Source: Pseudeuparius sepicola
Lineage: Eukaryota; Arthropoda; Insecta; Coleoptera; Anthribidae
Assembly (NCBI GenBank): GCA_963920635.1
Contig: OY987298.1
Location: forward strand, 60,679,949-60,743,948
Reading direction: 5' to 3'
DNA length: 64,000 bases
Both the position numbers and the translations under genes were made by a program. Positions within the stretch are counted from its first letter, which is position 1, and the number at the start of each line of letters is the position of its first letter. Shown here one piece after another: positions 1 through 10,971 of this stretch. Under the pieces are notes generated by a model. That model was not told the DNA's origin, did no database searches, and saw only the letters and a program-made list of their open reading frames with translations.

Positions 1-1226
1 ATGAACAAACGTATGTTAGTAATCCAAACATTTTAGTGGTAATTTTGTTTATGCCTAGAAAAATCCATAGTAAAAAACCATATATTTGTTACTGACCAAT
101 TATCGACATAGGGATTTTTTATCGGGGAAAAGATATATGGAAGGGAAAAGTCGTGTCGATAATAGGTTCAGATATCTGTTGGTAATTGGTACACCCTTTT
201 TATTCCAATTTCAGACATGAACAATTCAACGAAAACTAAGATTTAAACCTTTTCAGTAAAGAAAATATTATGCTAACAAAAAAAATTATGATCTAAAATT
301 GGCATGCCATTTTGCCATTGATTTCAAATGTTAGACCAGCTAAATTGACGGTGTGCCACAGATTGCGTTAAACATTAAAGTAAACAGCAAGGTGAAATGT
401 AGAGCAGTCGCTAGTTAAATGAATGTTCTGTGTTGCTAATTATAGATTTCTCATTACCAAAAAATGTATGAGCCAGAACTAAAAAATATACAGAGAATGA
501 TTTTATGTAGTTTATGATCCCAATACTTTTAACTAACGTGACTGCAAGAAGACATAATATTAAAGTTATCAAAAATCAATGCAATATGTTTTTACTTTTA
601 ATACCATTGAAAAAATTAATTTTGTTATTTTTAAAATGTTTTCAATATATTGTTGTTAAAAATAATTGTTTTTTTACTTGTGTCGATAATTAGTTCAGTT
701 GGTGTCGATATTAGGTACTTCTTGCTTTGCTACCTATGTGGATAATAGGATCAGTAGGTATATTTCAGAAATTTAATTTAATTGCTTCAAAACGGAAAAA
801 CCAAGAGCAAACATAAATAATTACCAAGTAACAGTTTAATAAAAGAGTGAAACATATTGAAATTGATAATAATGTTATGCTAAAAATTTGCAGCGGCATT
901 GTGAAATTCACACTTGGCCTTATGGTGTCGATAATTGGTACTATACCACCTTACCTAGCTTTTCTTCACGACACGACCGAAAACTGATTTTTATAGCATC
1001 GAAATCTGAATTTTCATAATCTAGACATATTTACATAGTCTCTTTCGATAATAAAAACAATGTACAATCCAAATTTTAAATATTCCTGTGAGTGACTGTT
1101 ATTGCCTACGTACAAACTGATCTACCGTACTTTCGCCGTTTTAGTAGACATATAGGGGAATAGGCCGCGCGTCGCCGAGCGTCCAGCTAGGTTTGTCAGT
1201 CGTTGGCGGGGGGAGTACACAATATA
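1..1226. other. intergenic, AT-rich, no gene seen
   Basis: No ORF of substance and no recognised family. The short string TGTCGATAAT or close variants recurs around positions 154, 682, 702 and 925, usually followed by GGT/AGGT. That suggests decayed repeat units, but I cannot define a period. A GC-rich patch sits near 1160-1215. Confidence 0.5.
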
Positions 1227-1985
1227 CAGGGTGGCCCACCACGAACTGCATCGATCTATATATGGAAAACTACAAGTAGGAAAATTCTGAAAATTTGGCA
1301 CCTCACCAATGCGGATGGGCGCTGCTCAACTAAAATATTTTGGTGAATCTGGCACTTCCGGTTATACCGGAAGTCGATATCAACTTTCTTATCTCAAATG
1401 GAACACCCTATATATTATTGCATTTTTGGATGCTAGGCATCATTTTGGAACAAAAACATTCAACATATCCTATGTCTAAATCCAACCGTTTTTGAGATAT
1501 TTGCATTTTTCCGAAAAAAATTACAGATGCAGACCTAAAGTTAATTAGCAATTTATACGAGGAAGCCGCGAAATTTCAAAACGAATTTTTGGCATCGTGT
1601 AACAGAAGCCCTGACCTAGTGATCTCTGCTGAGAAATAAATCCGTTCTTATACAGGGTGTTCACAAAATATGAATAAAAATTAAATTCAAAATGTGCTTA
1701 AATCTCGAAATTTTCAAATGGAAACCCCCATTTTTTTTAATGCGATCTTATTCACCACAAAAAATGATGACAACTTTGTGTAAGGTTTCCTATACCTAAA
1801 TGCAGTAATTTTCGATTTTTTTAGGAAAAACCCACATTTCGCCCAGAAAATGCGGGGTTTGCTTAACGCTTGGAAAATCATATTAGCCGTGGACGTTGAA
1901 AAGACAATCGCGGCTGAGGAAATGTCACTTGGTTTATAAATTATTGTGAACAATAATGCCGGCGCGCTTAAATTACACAATATTA
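1227..1985 (+). repeat. family-A CAGGGTG element, copy 1
   Basis: The copy starts TA|CAGGGTGGCCCACCACGAA and shares blocks in the same order with 59109-59835: a TTCCGGTTATACCGGAA palindrome near 1350, AAATGGAACACCCTAT near 1397, ACAGATGCAGACC near 1523, AAACCCCCATTTTTTT near 1721 and a TTAAATTACACAA end near 1970. The first 100 bases also match 49703-49736 plus 50395 onward. No transposase is encoded, so it is non-autonomous. The right end is approximate, and an internal CAGGGTGTTCAC near 1653 suggests it may be composite. Confidence 0.6.
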
Positions 1986-3528
1986 CCTACGGAGAATACA
2001 TAATCTTCGCTTGTCGCAATTTGTCACGCGCGCACGGAAAAATCTTTATTTCCAGACTCGTAATGAAATATACTATTTTTAGTAATTGAAACCTGCAGGC
2101 TTTCAAGGGCGACACATTTTTAAATGATTTATGTAAATTAGGGATTTATTGGGAAACCAATATTATTTTTGGTAATTGTTATAATCTTTTAAAGGATGGA
2201 CCTGCAAGACCAAAAAGAGTAAAAAAGTTACGGGTAAAATTACGATCCAAAAACAGTGCCCTCTGTTAAGCCGCGTAGATACTTAGAAATTGACATTCTC
2301 AACTTATTTTTCATTCCCAAAAACACAGCGGTGCCAATTTTAGTTCAGCGCCTTGAGTTTTTTGGGACATATTGCCATAATTTGATTTCAAAAAAAGGAC
2401 TTCAATCAGCAAGCGTCTAACAGAAAAAATGTTCTGCGACATTTGATTAGCACGAGGTATCCGCACACGGACACACTATGTATAGTTTATTATTTATCTT
2501 ATATTAATTTCCATATGCCTGTTATTTGCAGTAGGTAGATACTTTTTCTCGGCCACATTTTGCTTGCAAAATAGCCATAGTTTTTCAATATTGTACACGG
2601 TGACATTTGGGTTCCCTTTACACTGAGAGGTATAAGGGGCATAATATGCGTGTCAAACAACAATTGGTTTTGCCCATTTTATACAGTAATTTTAACTTAA
2701 CATTCTCACGATTTTAAAGGTAACAATATTTGCTGAAAATATCTTAGAAAGAAACTTAACTAGCGTTGCAATTTGACGCACGCTATTAGGGCAGTTTTTA
2801 GAATTGGTTCATGAAAGTTTCTATGCTGGTTTCCTTCGGAAAAAGTATTATAAATGTTTTCCCAATAAGTGCAAAAGTTAAACAAGGAAAAGCACAACAT
2901 TAAACTTTTCTTAGGACAAAATTATTCACTTAATTGGTATAGGTATAGATGTATTTCCTGATTATTTCGTTAGGTGTTTGGCAGAGATTAAAAATACGAC
3001 TATTTGATGGTTTTTGACACCAGAAAACCTCAGAAGTTTCTTGTACGAGGTAACCTCCGCATCCAATAAACAAAGTGCAGTGGAGCTTTCGGTGACAAAA
3101 AACTTCTCAATTTCAGCGCGTAATTCCTGGGAAAGTTTCCTGTGGCAGCTGGTGGTGGTATGCAAATTTTTCCCGTAAGCCTGCAGCGGTGGTGTGCTAC
3201 GTGGAAGTTGGAACAGGGCGCCCGATATTGGAACAGGGAAAAGTTATTAGAAACATTAAATTTGAAAGTTGCAGATCGGGAAATTGTTTTCCATTAGGCG
3301 CGTCGGATAAATCGAAGCAATGCAATGAAGTAAAGGTGCACCGTTTTGAATTTTTTAGCTCTCCTATTATACCATATTGTCCCAGAGTGACTGAACTAAA
3401 ATACCAAAGACGAAAGAAAATTGAATTTAAATTTGACCATTAGGGGTCCAGGATCCAGGCCTGATTACCATGCCTTGAGATTAGTGATTTATACAGTATG
3501 GAAAGGTGTTTAAGCATAGGTACATATA
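1986..3528. other. intergenic, no gene seen
   Basis: No convincing coding region. A short piece near 2196-2240 (GGACCTGCAAGACCAAAAAG) matches the inner part of the family-B elements at 4.8 and 58.7 kb, so an eroded repeat is present. Small ORFs at 2962-3165 and 3189-3443 show no recognisable domain and were not called. Confidence 0.4.
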
Positions 3529-3870
3529 CAGGGTCCGTATTTTTATCTTTTCTTATAAAAAAAAGTTTCTTGGTTAATTTTTTGGAACTTTTGGTGACCT
3601 TGAATTTGTTTCATCCATCATAGTGACGTTGCTATGACTATTTTTTTATTTAAATTTTGTGATCAGCGTTTATTTCTGCATATAGGTACGTCAAAAATAC
3701 CTAATGATGATAAAAAATAGGGGGTCTCATTTGGAAAAAAAAGTTGGTCACCATAGCAAAGTCACTATGACGGATAAAAAGAATTCAAGGTCACCAAAAA
3801 GTGCTAAAAATAACCAAGTAACTTTTGTATAAGACTTTTTTTAAGACCGAAAATATAAATGATACACCCA
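3529..3870. repeat. short foldback (MITE-like) element
   Basis: It starts TATA|CAGGGTCCG. The two halves are inverted copies: TGGTGACCTTGAATT near 3593 pairs with AATTCAAGGTCACCA near 3783, and CATAGTGACGTTGCTATG is mirrored near 3750-3770. It ends near CACCC at 3866. A related single arm lies at 21665-21840. No coding capacity. Confidence 0.6.
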
Positions 3871-4073
3871 TTATTTCATACATTTGACGGGCCCTTATAT
3901 CTTCTGAAATACTAAAAATTTTTTAACAAAACTTTCATTTTAAATAGCATAGTGTGATTTTCTTTGCAAAAAATCCAAGAATAAGCCAAGGAATCAAATG
4001 AAATATCAATATCTAGGATGTTATCTAATACAAAGACAGGTCATTAAATTTTAAATTGACAGCTCAAGTTATA

Positions 4074-5158
4074 CAGGGTGTTTCTAAATTATGGTGCCAA
4101 CGTAATAAGACAGGTAGAAAATGTCATTTTGAAGAAAAAGTTTCCTATAAACATGGGTCCGAAATGCATAATAAAATAATTACAAGGTGATAAAGGTACA
4201 GTTTAAAAAACATATTTTTCGCAAAAACTTCTACAGAAGTTATGCAATTTAAATGAAACTTGGTGCAGTCCATTAGTCGCTGACGTGCACCAATTTCGTG
4301 TAAAAGCCATTTATTCCCATCGCCCAGAGGCGGAGGGGCGGGGTAGCTCAATGAGTTGTATACTCCTAACTTTTTTGAGGTTATCTTTTCATTTTGCAAC
4401 AAAAGTGTTCTCTTTGTTCCATTGCGATAAAATCAACCATTTGCATTGAAATTGGCAAAATGTGCTCCAAAACACCTGTTGACTCCAAAGTTCGAAAAAT
4501 AAAATTATCACCTACCTCATTTAAATGTTACAGAAGAATTGTACGTTCAAAACTAAGAACAAAATGCCCAATAGGCACTAAGTTAAACATCACTGCTTTT
4601 CTTGAAATAGAGTGTCAAAATTTTGTCGAGCTCAATCCGTTCCATTTTGAAAGCGGACAATTTTTGGTACATTGTTCATGGGGAATTTTTTGTCACTTTA
4701 AATGGTACAATTTTTCTGTGAAATTTGAAAGCGGTAGTTAAAAATTTTATTTTTCGAACTTTGGGTCCACAGGTGTTTTGGGGCACATTTTGCCAATTTC
4801 AACGCAAACGGTTAATTTTATCGTAATGGAACAAGAGTACACTTTTGGTGCAAAATGAAAAGATGCATTAAAATGATGAACTTGCAAGACCAACAAGATA
4901 ACCTGAAAAAAGTTATGAGTATAAAACCCATTGCGCTACCCCGCCCTTCCGCCTCTGGGCGATAGGAGTAAATTATTTTTACAGGAAATTGTTGCACTTC
5001 GCCCACTAATGAACTGCACCAAGTTTCATTTAAATTGCATAACTTCTGTAGAAGTTTTTGCAAAAAATATGTTTTTCCAAACTGTACCTTTATCACCCTG
5101 TAACTTTTTTATTATGCATTTTCCGATCCATATTTATAGGAAACTTTTTGTTCTTTGA
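4074..5158. repeat. family-B foldback element, copy 1
   Basis: The left terminus is TA|CAGGGTGTTTCTAAATTATG. The arm at about 4130-4500 is repeated in inverted orientation at about 4740-5150. Both contain a GC-rich core (CGCCCAGAGGCGGAGGGGCG and its complement near 4320 and 4945) and the TTCCTATAAACATGGGTCCG / CGGATCCATATTTATAGGAA pair. The outer right terminus is missing. A single-arm copy is at 21099. The 75-115 codon ORFs inside are palindrome by-products, not genes. Confidence 0.7.
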
Positions 5159-5511
5159 AAGGCGACTCCAATAAATATATTGTGCACTGACAATAATAAT
5201 AGGTAGGTAACATTTTCAACATTTAATTCATGAACAGTTCTTAGCGATGTTGCCTGGTCAAACACTTTTTAAACCTAAAACCCCTCGACATAATCACTGC
5301 ACCAGGGCCTATTTATTATTATAACAAGAAATACTATAGATAATAATAATAATGATATAGAGATACCAAAGATGATAATCGAATATTATGATACCTACAC
5401 TCCTACACCTTTGCTTAGATGATCGAAAACAACAGAAAACTCAATTATTTATCACTAAACTTAACGAATGCTTTGTTACGTTATGTGGGGTGCATCTGAA
5501 AGTAGTCAGAA
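5159..5511. other. intergenic, no gene seen
   Basis: AT-rich stretch with an irregular ATAATAATAATAATGATA patch near 5340. Nothing else recognisable. Confidence 0.4.
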
Positions 5512-6050
5512 GTACCCAGGGACTCTTTAAAGTAAGGGGACCCAGCATAAACTTTCCAAAGTGAGGCCTATTCTTTCCTCATTCTAATGGTATCAGTGAT
5601 GCCAAGTATGCCATTTTATTGGAGAATCGGAGAAGATGAATATAACAGTTACTTTGATTGTTAGTAAAAATTAATAATGGTTTCCATGATTTCTAAAAAT
5701 TAGACTGGACAATGTTGTGCCTACTTACAAGTGCAGATTATGGCAACTGTCAAATGAAACAAATTTATTGTATAGTTGAAATTCTTTAATTGTCACATCT
5801 GAGTATCTGGAAGTTAGAAAACTTAAAAATTATGAATTTTGGTGGGAAATTTTTTGCTTCCTTTAGAATCTATGGCACTGGCATGTCACATAAAACCCGA
5901 TGGCAGTTGGACACTGATATATAACATAACCTTGTATCAGCCCCCTTGTGGTCTCCTTGGAGTCAACAGAAAACAAACTTCCCCTCAAGGCTTCACTTTT
6001 CCTATGCGAAATGCTGGGTCCCCTTATTTTAAAGAGTCCCTGGTAGTACC
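5512..6050. repeat. inverted-repeat element
   Basis: Arms of about 40-45 bases: GTACCCAGGGACTCTTTAAA at 5512 and following bases are mirrored by TTTAAAGAGTCCCTGG at 6029-6044, with AGGGGACCCAGCAT / ATGCTGGGTCCCC inside. It is about 540 bases long with no transposase. A 92-codon ORF spans the right half with no recognisable domain. Confidence 0.55.
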
Positions 6051-6055
6051 TATAC

Positions 6056-6382
6056 TCAACTCTAATAAGACTAAAACATTAGAGCAGGGAATCAAGAAGA
6101 CGGAACAAGCATCTTAATATAAGTCTATGAATCTCTGCGTCTTTCGGGAGGTTCGGCTCAGTTGAAGCAGTCGAACTCAACAATTGGTGGCGAGTGACGC
6201 CACTGCCGACACTCTTCAATAAGATACCTATAAAACTCCACATAATTAGAGAGTTTTGCATCATGTGCGAGAATTTTTACAATAAATAATAAAAATTACA
6301 AAATCGTGTTTTATAAAGATCACCAAATGTAGAGACTTTTCGCCAGATATGCCAACATTGGTTAGTATTTCGGTTTGTATTC
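6056..6382. other. intergenic, no gene seen
   Basis: Nothing recognisable. The minus-strand ORF at 6079-6264 has no domain. Confidence 0.35.
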
Positions 6383-7292
6383 AAGTTTTGTCAGAAAAGA
6401 ATGCAAAGTGCTGTATCTCGGAAACTGTTCGTCGTAGAGACTTGCGGTAAAAAATTTTTAGAATAAAGTGGCCAAGAGAAAAACCTGGAAATTATTTTCA
6501 GATTTCCAAGAAATGCATTGATTATTATGCCCCTACACGTTTTTTTTTTAAATTTTTTGAACTAAGTATACTTTTATAATTAAAAAATGATAAAATTATG
6601 ACAGTTTATCATTAAATCTTAAAAAAAGACAAAGAAGAATAAATACCGGTGTAACGGCGTCTTTTTAAAATTTTATGATAAAACTAAATTTTCTTTCTTT
6701 GATATTTTCAGCTAGGAATAGGATATCGAGATACGGTTTTCACTAGCCTATTTAGGTATCATTTCACTACATTTTTTATGAAAAGAAAGTAATATTATTG
6801 CATTTAATTCTTTCGAGAATTTTGCAATTTTCTGTTATTGTATCAAAAAACGCGCTCTGCGGCATCACTGAGACATATCACGGGTAAGATGGGTTTGATG
6901 GAACAATAAATGCTTTTTCCAACGAGATCAAGTTTGTTAAAATCCGTTCAGTCATTTAGGAGTTACAGCTGTTTATGTAAAAAAACATTGAATCACTCCC
7001 CACCACTTTATTTAAATAGATATGTCAAAAAGTGTTAAACAAAAATTACTCGAATAAAGCTTACCTTTAAAAAGCATATATTATTTTGGTAACATAACTA
7101 GGTGGATTTCAGTGAAAAATCACTTTAAAAGTTTAAGATGGCGGTTACGCCCGCTGGTGACAATCTTGGAAATCTGAAAATAATTTCCAGGTTTTTCTCT
7201 TGGCCACTTTATTCTAAAAATTTTTTACCGCAAATCTCTACGGCGAATAGTTTCCGAGAGACAGCACTTTGCATTCTTATCTGACCACCCTG
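6383..7292. repeat. long foldback element ending CACCCTGTA
   Basis: The right end GACCACCCTG|TA is the inverted counterpart of a decayed left end near 6383-6400. About 130-base arms match: AAGAATGCAAAGTGCTGT at 6398 against ACAGCACTTTGCATTCTT at 7261, and CTGGAAATTATTTTCAGATT against AATCTGAAAATAATTTCCAG. The central 600 bases are not paired and have no gene. Confidence 0.6.
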
Positions 7293-9350
7293 TACAATTT
7301 GGTACCCACAACTCTTATTATTTATAAATATTAAAAATATTTTTTATACATCTAAAATGACATGAAAAACCGGACGGGCTGTAAGTTATTCATTTTGCGT
7401 CAGACCCGCTAGCCGCACGCAGCCCTTTCTCCATCAAAAAGCTAATTTGATGCGGTCGCAACTGTAATTTTAGCTTCATCTCTGGCCTAAAAACATAACT
7501 CACTCCCTCAGGCCAGGGAGCGCGTTAGCTTTTCCTTATTACACGAGAACTTTTCTCGTTTTGCCTGGGGGGGACCTAACTAGCAATTATGTGGTCGCCT
7601 ACCATCATTGGCGTACCTCCCAGGAAAATGAAAAGGGCAAGCTTTTAGCGGCTACATCTAGCGACAGGTGGATTTTTTTAAGGACGTGTAGTTCCCGACA
7701 GACACCCAAGTGTTGGCTGCAAATGCAAATCATTGGAACAATATAATCCTGGAATGCTGGAATAGTGTACTTATTTTAAACATATTAAAGGTTTATTTTT
7801 TGTCTGCTTTTATTGGCATGTAATAATAAGGAATAAATAAATTCATGGCTGCGTTATCTAATAATAATAGATTTTTTCCATAAATGGCAACAATTTTATA
7901 TCTTATGCGGGAAAGTGGCTTTGTTCGAATCTATAATACGATCTATGAGGGCACGTTTGTTTTTGTATATTTATTTCAATGTTTTTAAATAAAATATTTA
8001 ATGTAAAGAAAATAGAGTTGTTATGATACAATGTGCCTATATTTCAGAAGAACTTGTGCAAATGACCTTAATTCATCCCCTTCACAGTTTTTAAACTGCT
8101 GAAATTATGTATGGGTCCGTGGTTCACCCAGTGTAAATTTGTAAATGAAACTAACGAGTAATACTGACAACTCCTTAGGGACCTGTGTCAAAAGGAGATT
8201 CGCTTTTAGGCGAAATAACTTATAAAAGGATAGATATTGTGAATTGTATTTGATTTTACCTTAATTTACATAGCAAAAAGATTGTACGAAACCAGGTTTT
8301 TGTTTAAAATACTGACAATTTTCCTGCAAATTGAAATGGACACATGATACATGTCATTAAGGAGGTTTCTCTTGTGAAGTCGATCTAAATAAATATGAAA
8401 ATTAGTAAACAAGAAAAACTGAATAAAACTCTCATGATACTGGCGTATCATAATACTCGAAGTACGTTTAATGTTCACCTTATAATTTTTTTAATTTCTT
8501 TATAATGTTGAGAGTTATATAACTAAACTCCATTTATGTTATAGAGTCAGTGGGCAATAACATTGCACATGGCGATATTCTGAGAACCGAGCTTCTATTG
8601 GTCAGTCTACATGCTGAACATAGAGACGAACTCACTCCGTTCAATAATTTGCAAAGTATGTTTATATTAATATAATATAATTTACTTAATAGATAAATTT
8701 TTGGAGGTAGCTTTATTTTTTGTTTTCAGTTTCCTGGGAATTCGACCACAATAAATATTATTAGCTTTAATAAAACATGTCAAGCTCAAATACAGATGCA
8801 GATGAAAATATGTGGCAACTCTAACCCGAGCTTTAACCTATTCTGCAGTTCTCCTCAGAAAATAACTAGAACCAAATATTCACGTGCTTTGCATGATCCT
8901 TAGTATATTATATTTTTGTTTAAACTTTAGCCGTGTTGTGTAAAGGTAAGCTACTACTAGTGTTTTTAGAGGGATGTTTACCTTAAGATATTTTTTGTTT
9001 TATTACTTTGATGTACAAATATGAAATCCCAGAAACGAAAGCTAGATAGAACTGCCAGAAATAGCAGGCGTCAAAATTAAAATGGGAAAAGACATACCGG
9101 CAATAGTGGTAACAAACTAAGTGAAGCTGAGGGAAAACTCTTGCCTAGTTTTAGATCCAAACCCCAATAATTACGATTTTCCCTCCTTCACCCAACCAAC
9201 CATGGCCTCAGAGTTGAATGAAAAATTGAAAGGTCCTTTACTGACAAAAAGGTTGTTTAAAATTGGAAATATCCATAAGGCCAGCTCCTAGGATATTCCA
9301 GTGGACCAATAATAATAAAATATATTATTGTAATTAAGGACACAAGTGAT
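7293..9350. other. intergenic, no gene seen
   Basis: AT-rich with scattered short ORFs (7561-7746 plus, 8266-8478 minus) that carry no domain. The CTCGTTTTGCCTGG area near 7555 is the only GC-richer part. No repeat family recognised. Confidence 0.35.
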
Positions 9351-9354
9351 GGTG

Positions 9355-9745
9355 TATAAAAAACCGAGAGACGATACTTGTGGGAAGTCGTTAACAGCAG
9401 TATCGCAAAAAAAATCCAAAGAAGGAAATTCTGATTTTTTTTGAAAAACGACAGTGGTGTTGAAAAAAATCCCAAAGGAAAAAACTTTTATTTTTGTATA
9501 AATAAATCTCAGTCTCTAAGATATTTTTTTGGGCTCGTGAGGGAGGTAGGAGTATCCATATAAAAAAACTGTGAGGGTGCCGTGACAAACTACAGTGAGG
9601 CAGCAAAAAATCGGAAAGAAGAAAATTCTGAATTTTCTTGTGTACCTAAATCAATCTCAGTCTCAAAGATATTATAGAGTATTATAAAAAAAACTATAGA
9701 GGTAACGTGACAAACGACAGTGGCGTCGCAAATAAATCCGCGTAG
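9355..9745. repeat. degenerate tandem repeat
   Basis: Phrases recur in order: AAATTCTGA...TTTT (9425, 9622), AATCTCAGTCTC(T/A)AAGATAT (9507, 9652), ATAAAAAAAACT near 9561 and 9685, and CGTGACAAAC(T/G)ACAGTG(A/G)(G/C) (9580, 9706). This indicates two to three decayed units of roughly 130-190 bases. Minus-strand ORFs here are low-complexity and not called. Confidence 0.45.
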
Positions 9746-10103
9746 GCGGTTATAAACCTGCCGCGGTTTCAGCGCGGCGATTACTTTGGAAACCCTCACG
9801 TTAGTGCGCTACGAGGTCGGTACTTTGTTAAAAAAAAATATGGGCATCCATGGCCAATTTTGCGGGCAATACTAGAAAACCTCAAATTAAATTACCGAAA
9901 TTTTCACAGCTTCAAGATAGCTGAAGCTGAAGACCCGGTGAAACTTGCTGCAACTATCCGAGTACTCTGTTGCGTAAACTTTCTCAGTGCCATAAATTTG
10001 CAATAAAAAGTTTTCTTCTATCTCTTACAATAAACTTGCTACGGGTAATAACTTTGCCCAATTTAAGGTTTTTTATACTGCGTGGCAAGTTGGTCATACG
10101 GAT

Positions 10104-10963
10104 CAGGGGCGTGCAGTCCATGGAAGCAAGGGAAGCAGTGCTTCCCCTAAACCAAAACAATGTAAAATGATAAAATGTAATTTTTGAATTTTTAAACAGG
10201 TAGCCATTAGTTTAGTTACCTAGGTATATCAAAAACGCTAAAAATTATCTTATGTATATCATAAATATATCAAATCTACAATGTTATGCCTATAGCAAAT
10301 GCGGCGTTGACTCCGACTGCGCCCATCTTACCGAGCGACAGTACAGTACAACGTAAGCTATGCCGGCCGCTAGCTTTTCTGTAGCGTTCGAGAGTCGAGA
10401 GGTTATTGAACATTCCACCTCCACCGCACTGGCTGACGCGAATGAGAACGCCTGTTTTAAGCGGGCGTGGAAGCTATCGTTGCAGTAGGTTCTTTGTATA
10501 GTGTAGTTGGTTTTGATCTGCGTCGGTGCGTCGCGCGCGTCGTATCTCGGGCGATATGGAAGACAATAATACGGACGTGGACATGCAAATACCGTCAACT
10601 TTGGCTGTCGGGAATGACGTTGAAAATGTTAAAGTTGTACAATTATTAAGTAAGAAGAGTGTGTGTGAATGTGTAGTGTATGCCTTAATAATAAAGGGAT
10701 TTTCAACTTTGCGGATAAGCTTCAATTAATTACAAACGGAAGAGCAAAACCCCCTATGAAAAGTTTAACCACAAAAATGACTTTCACAGATATCGCTGTT
10801 GTCTATTGAGAATATACTTCTCCAGAACATGTTAGAGCAGCGACGTTTTTATGATGACGTCATTGACGAATTCGCAAAAAGTGATCGAAGAATCGAATTA
10901 CATTACAAATAGGTAAGTTTTTAAACATTGCTTCCCTTACTTAAAATGTCACCGCCCCCCCTG
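10104..10963 (+). mobile_element. internally deleted hAT transposon
   Basis: The element is 860 bp, with ends CAGGGGCGTGCAG and ACCGCCCCCCCTG inside an exact 8-bp target duplication. A second inverted pair lies inside the ends: GGAAGCAGTGCTTCCCC at the left and TTGCTTCCCTTAC at the right. The interior keeps a GC-rich leader around 10440-10560, a possible first coding exon (ATG at 10556, MEDNNTDVDM...), and a last exon encoding the hAT C-terminal dimerisation motif (10790-10912). The middle of the transposase is gone, so this copy depends on an autonomous relative. The start resembles ZMYM1/ZBED-type hAT proteins only weakly. Confidence 0.85.
10790..10912 (+). pseudogene. hAT transposase C-terminal exon (dimerisation domain)
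   Basis: In the frame starting at 10790 the sequence reads ISLLSIENILLQ, then DDVIDEFAKSDRRI, then a TAG stop after 40 codons. The pattern S-LLSIE-N...D-VIDEFA-...R is the end of the hAT family C-terminal dimerisation region, which lets hAT transposases self-associate. The exon is preceded by TTTCACAG, a plausible 3' splice site, while an in-frame TGA lies just upstream. That supports a spliced gene whose inner exons were lost. The boundaries inside this 860-bp element match its TIR and target duplication. Confidence 0.65.
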
Positions 10964-10971
10964 ATACGGAT

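Larger units (their letters stand above)
10096..10971. repeat. 8-bp target-site duplication of hAT element
   Basis: ATACGGAT at 10096-10103 and again at 10964-10971, directly abutting the CAGGGGCG... left end and ...CCCCCCCTG right end. An exact 8-bp duplication is the hAT hallmark. Confidence 0.85.

Noticed and set aside
4145..5158. Several 75-115 codon ORFs, with relatives at 21109-21751 and 58203-58719
   Set aside because: All lie in family-B palindromes and mirror each other. No domain or codon signal.
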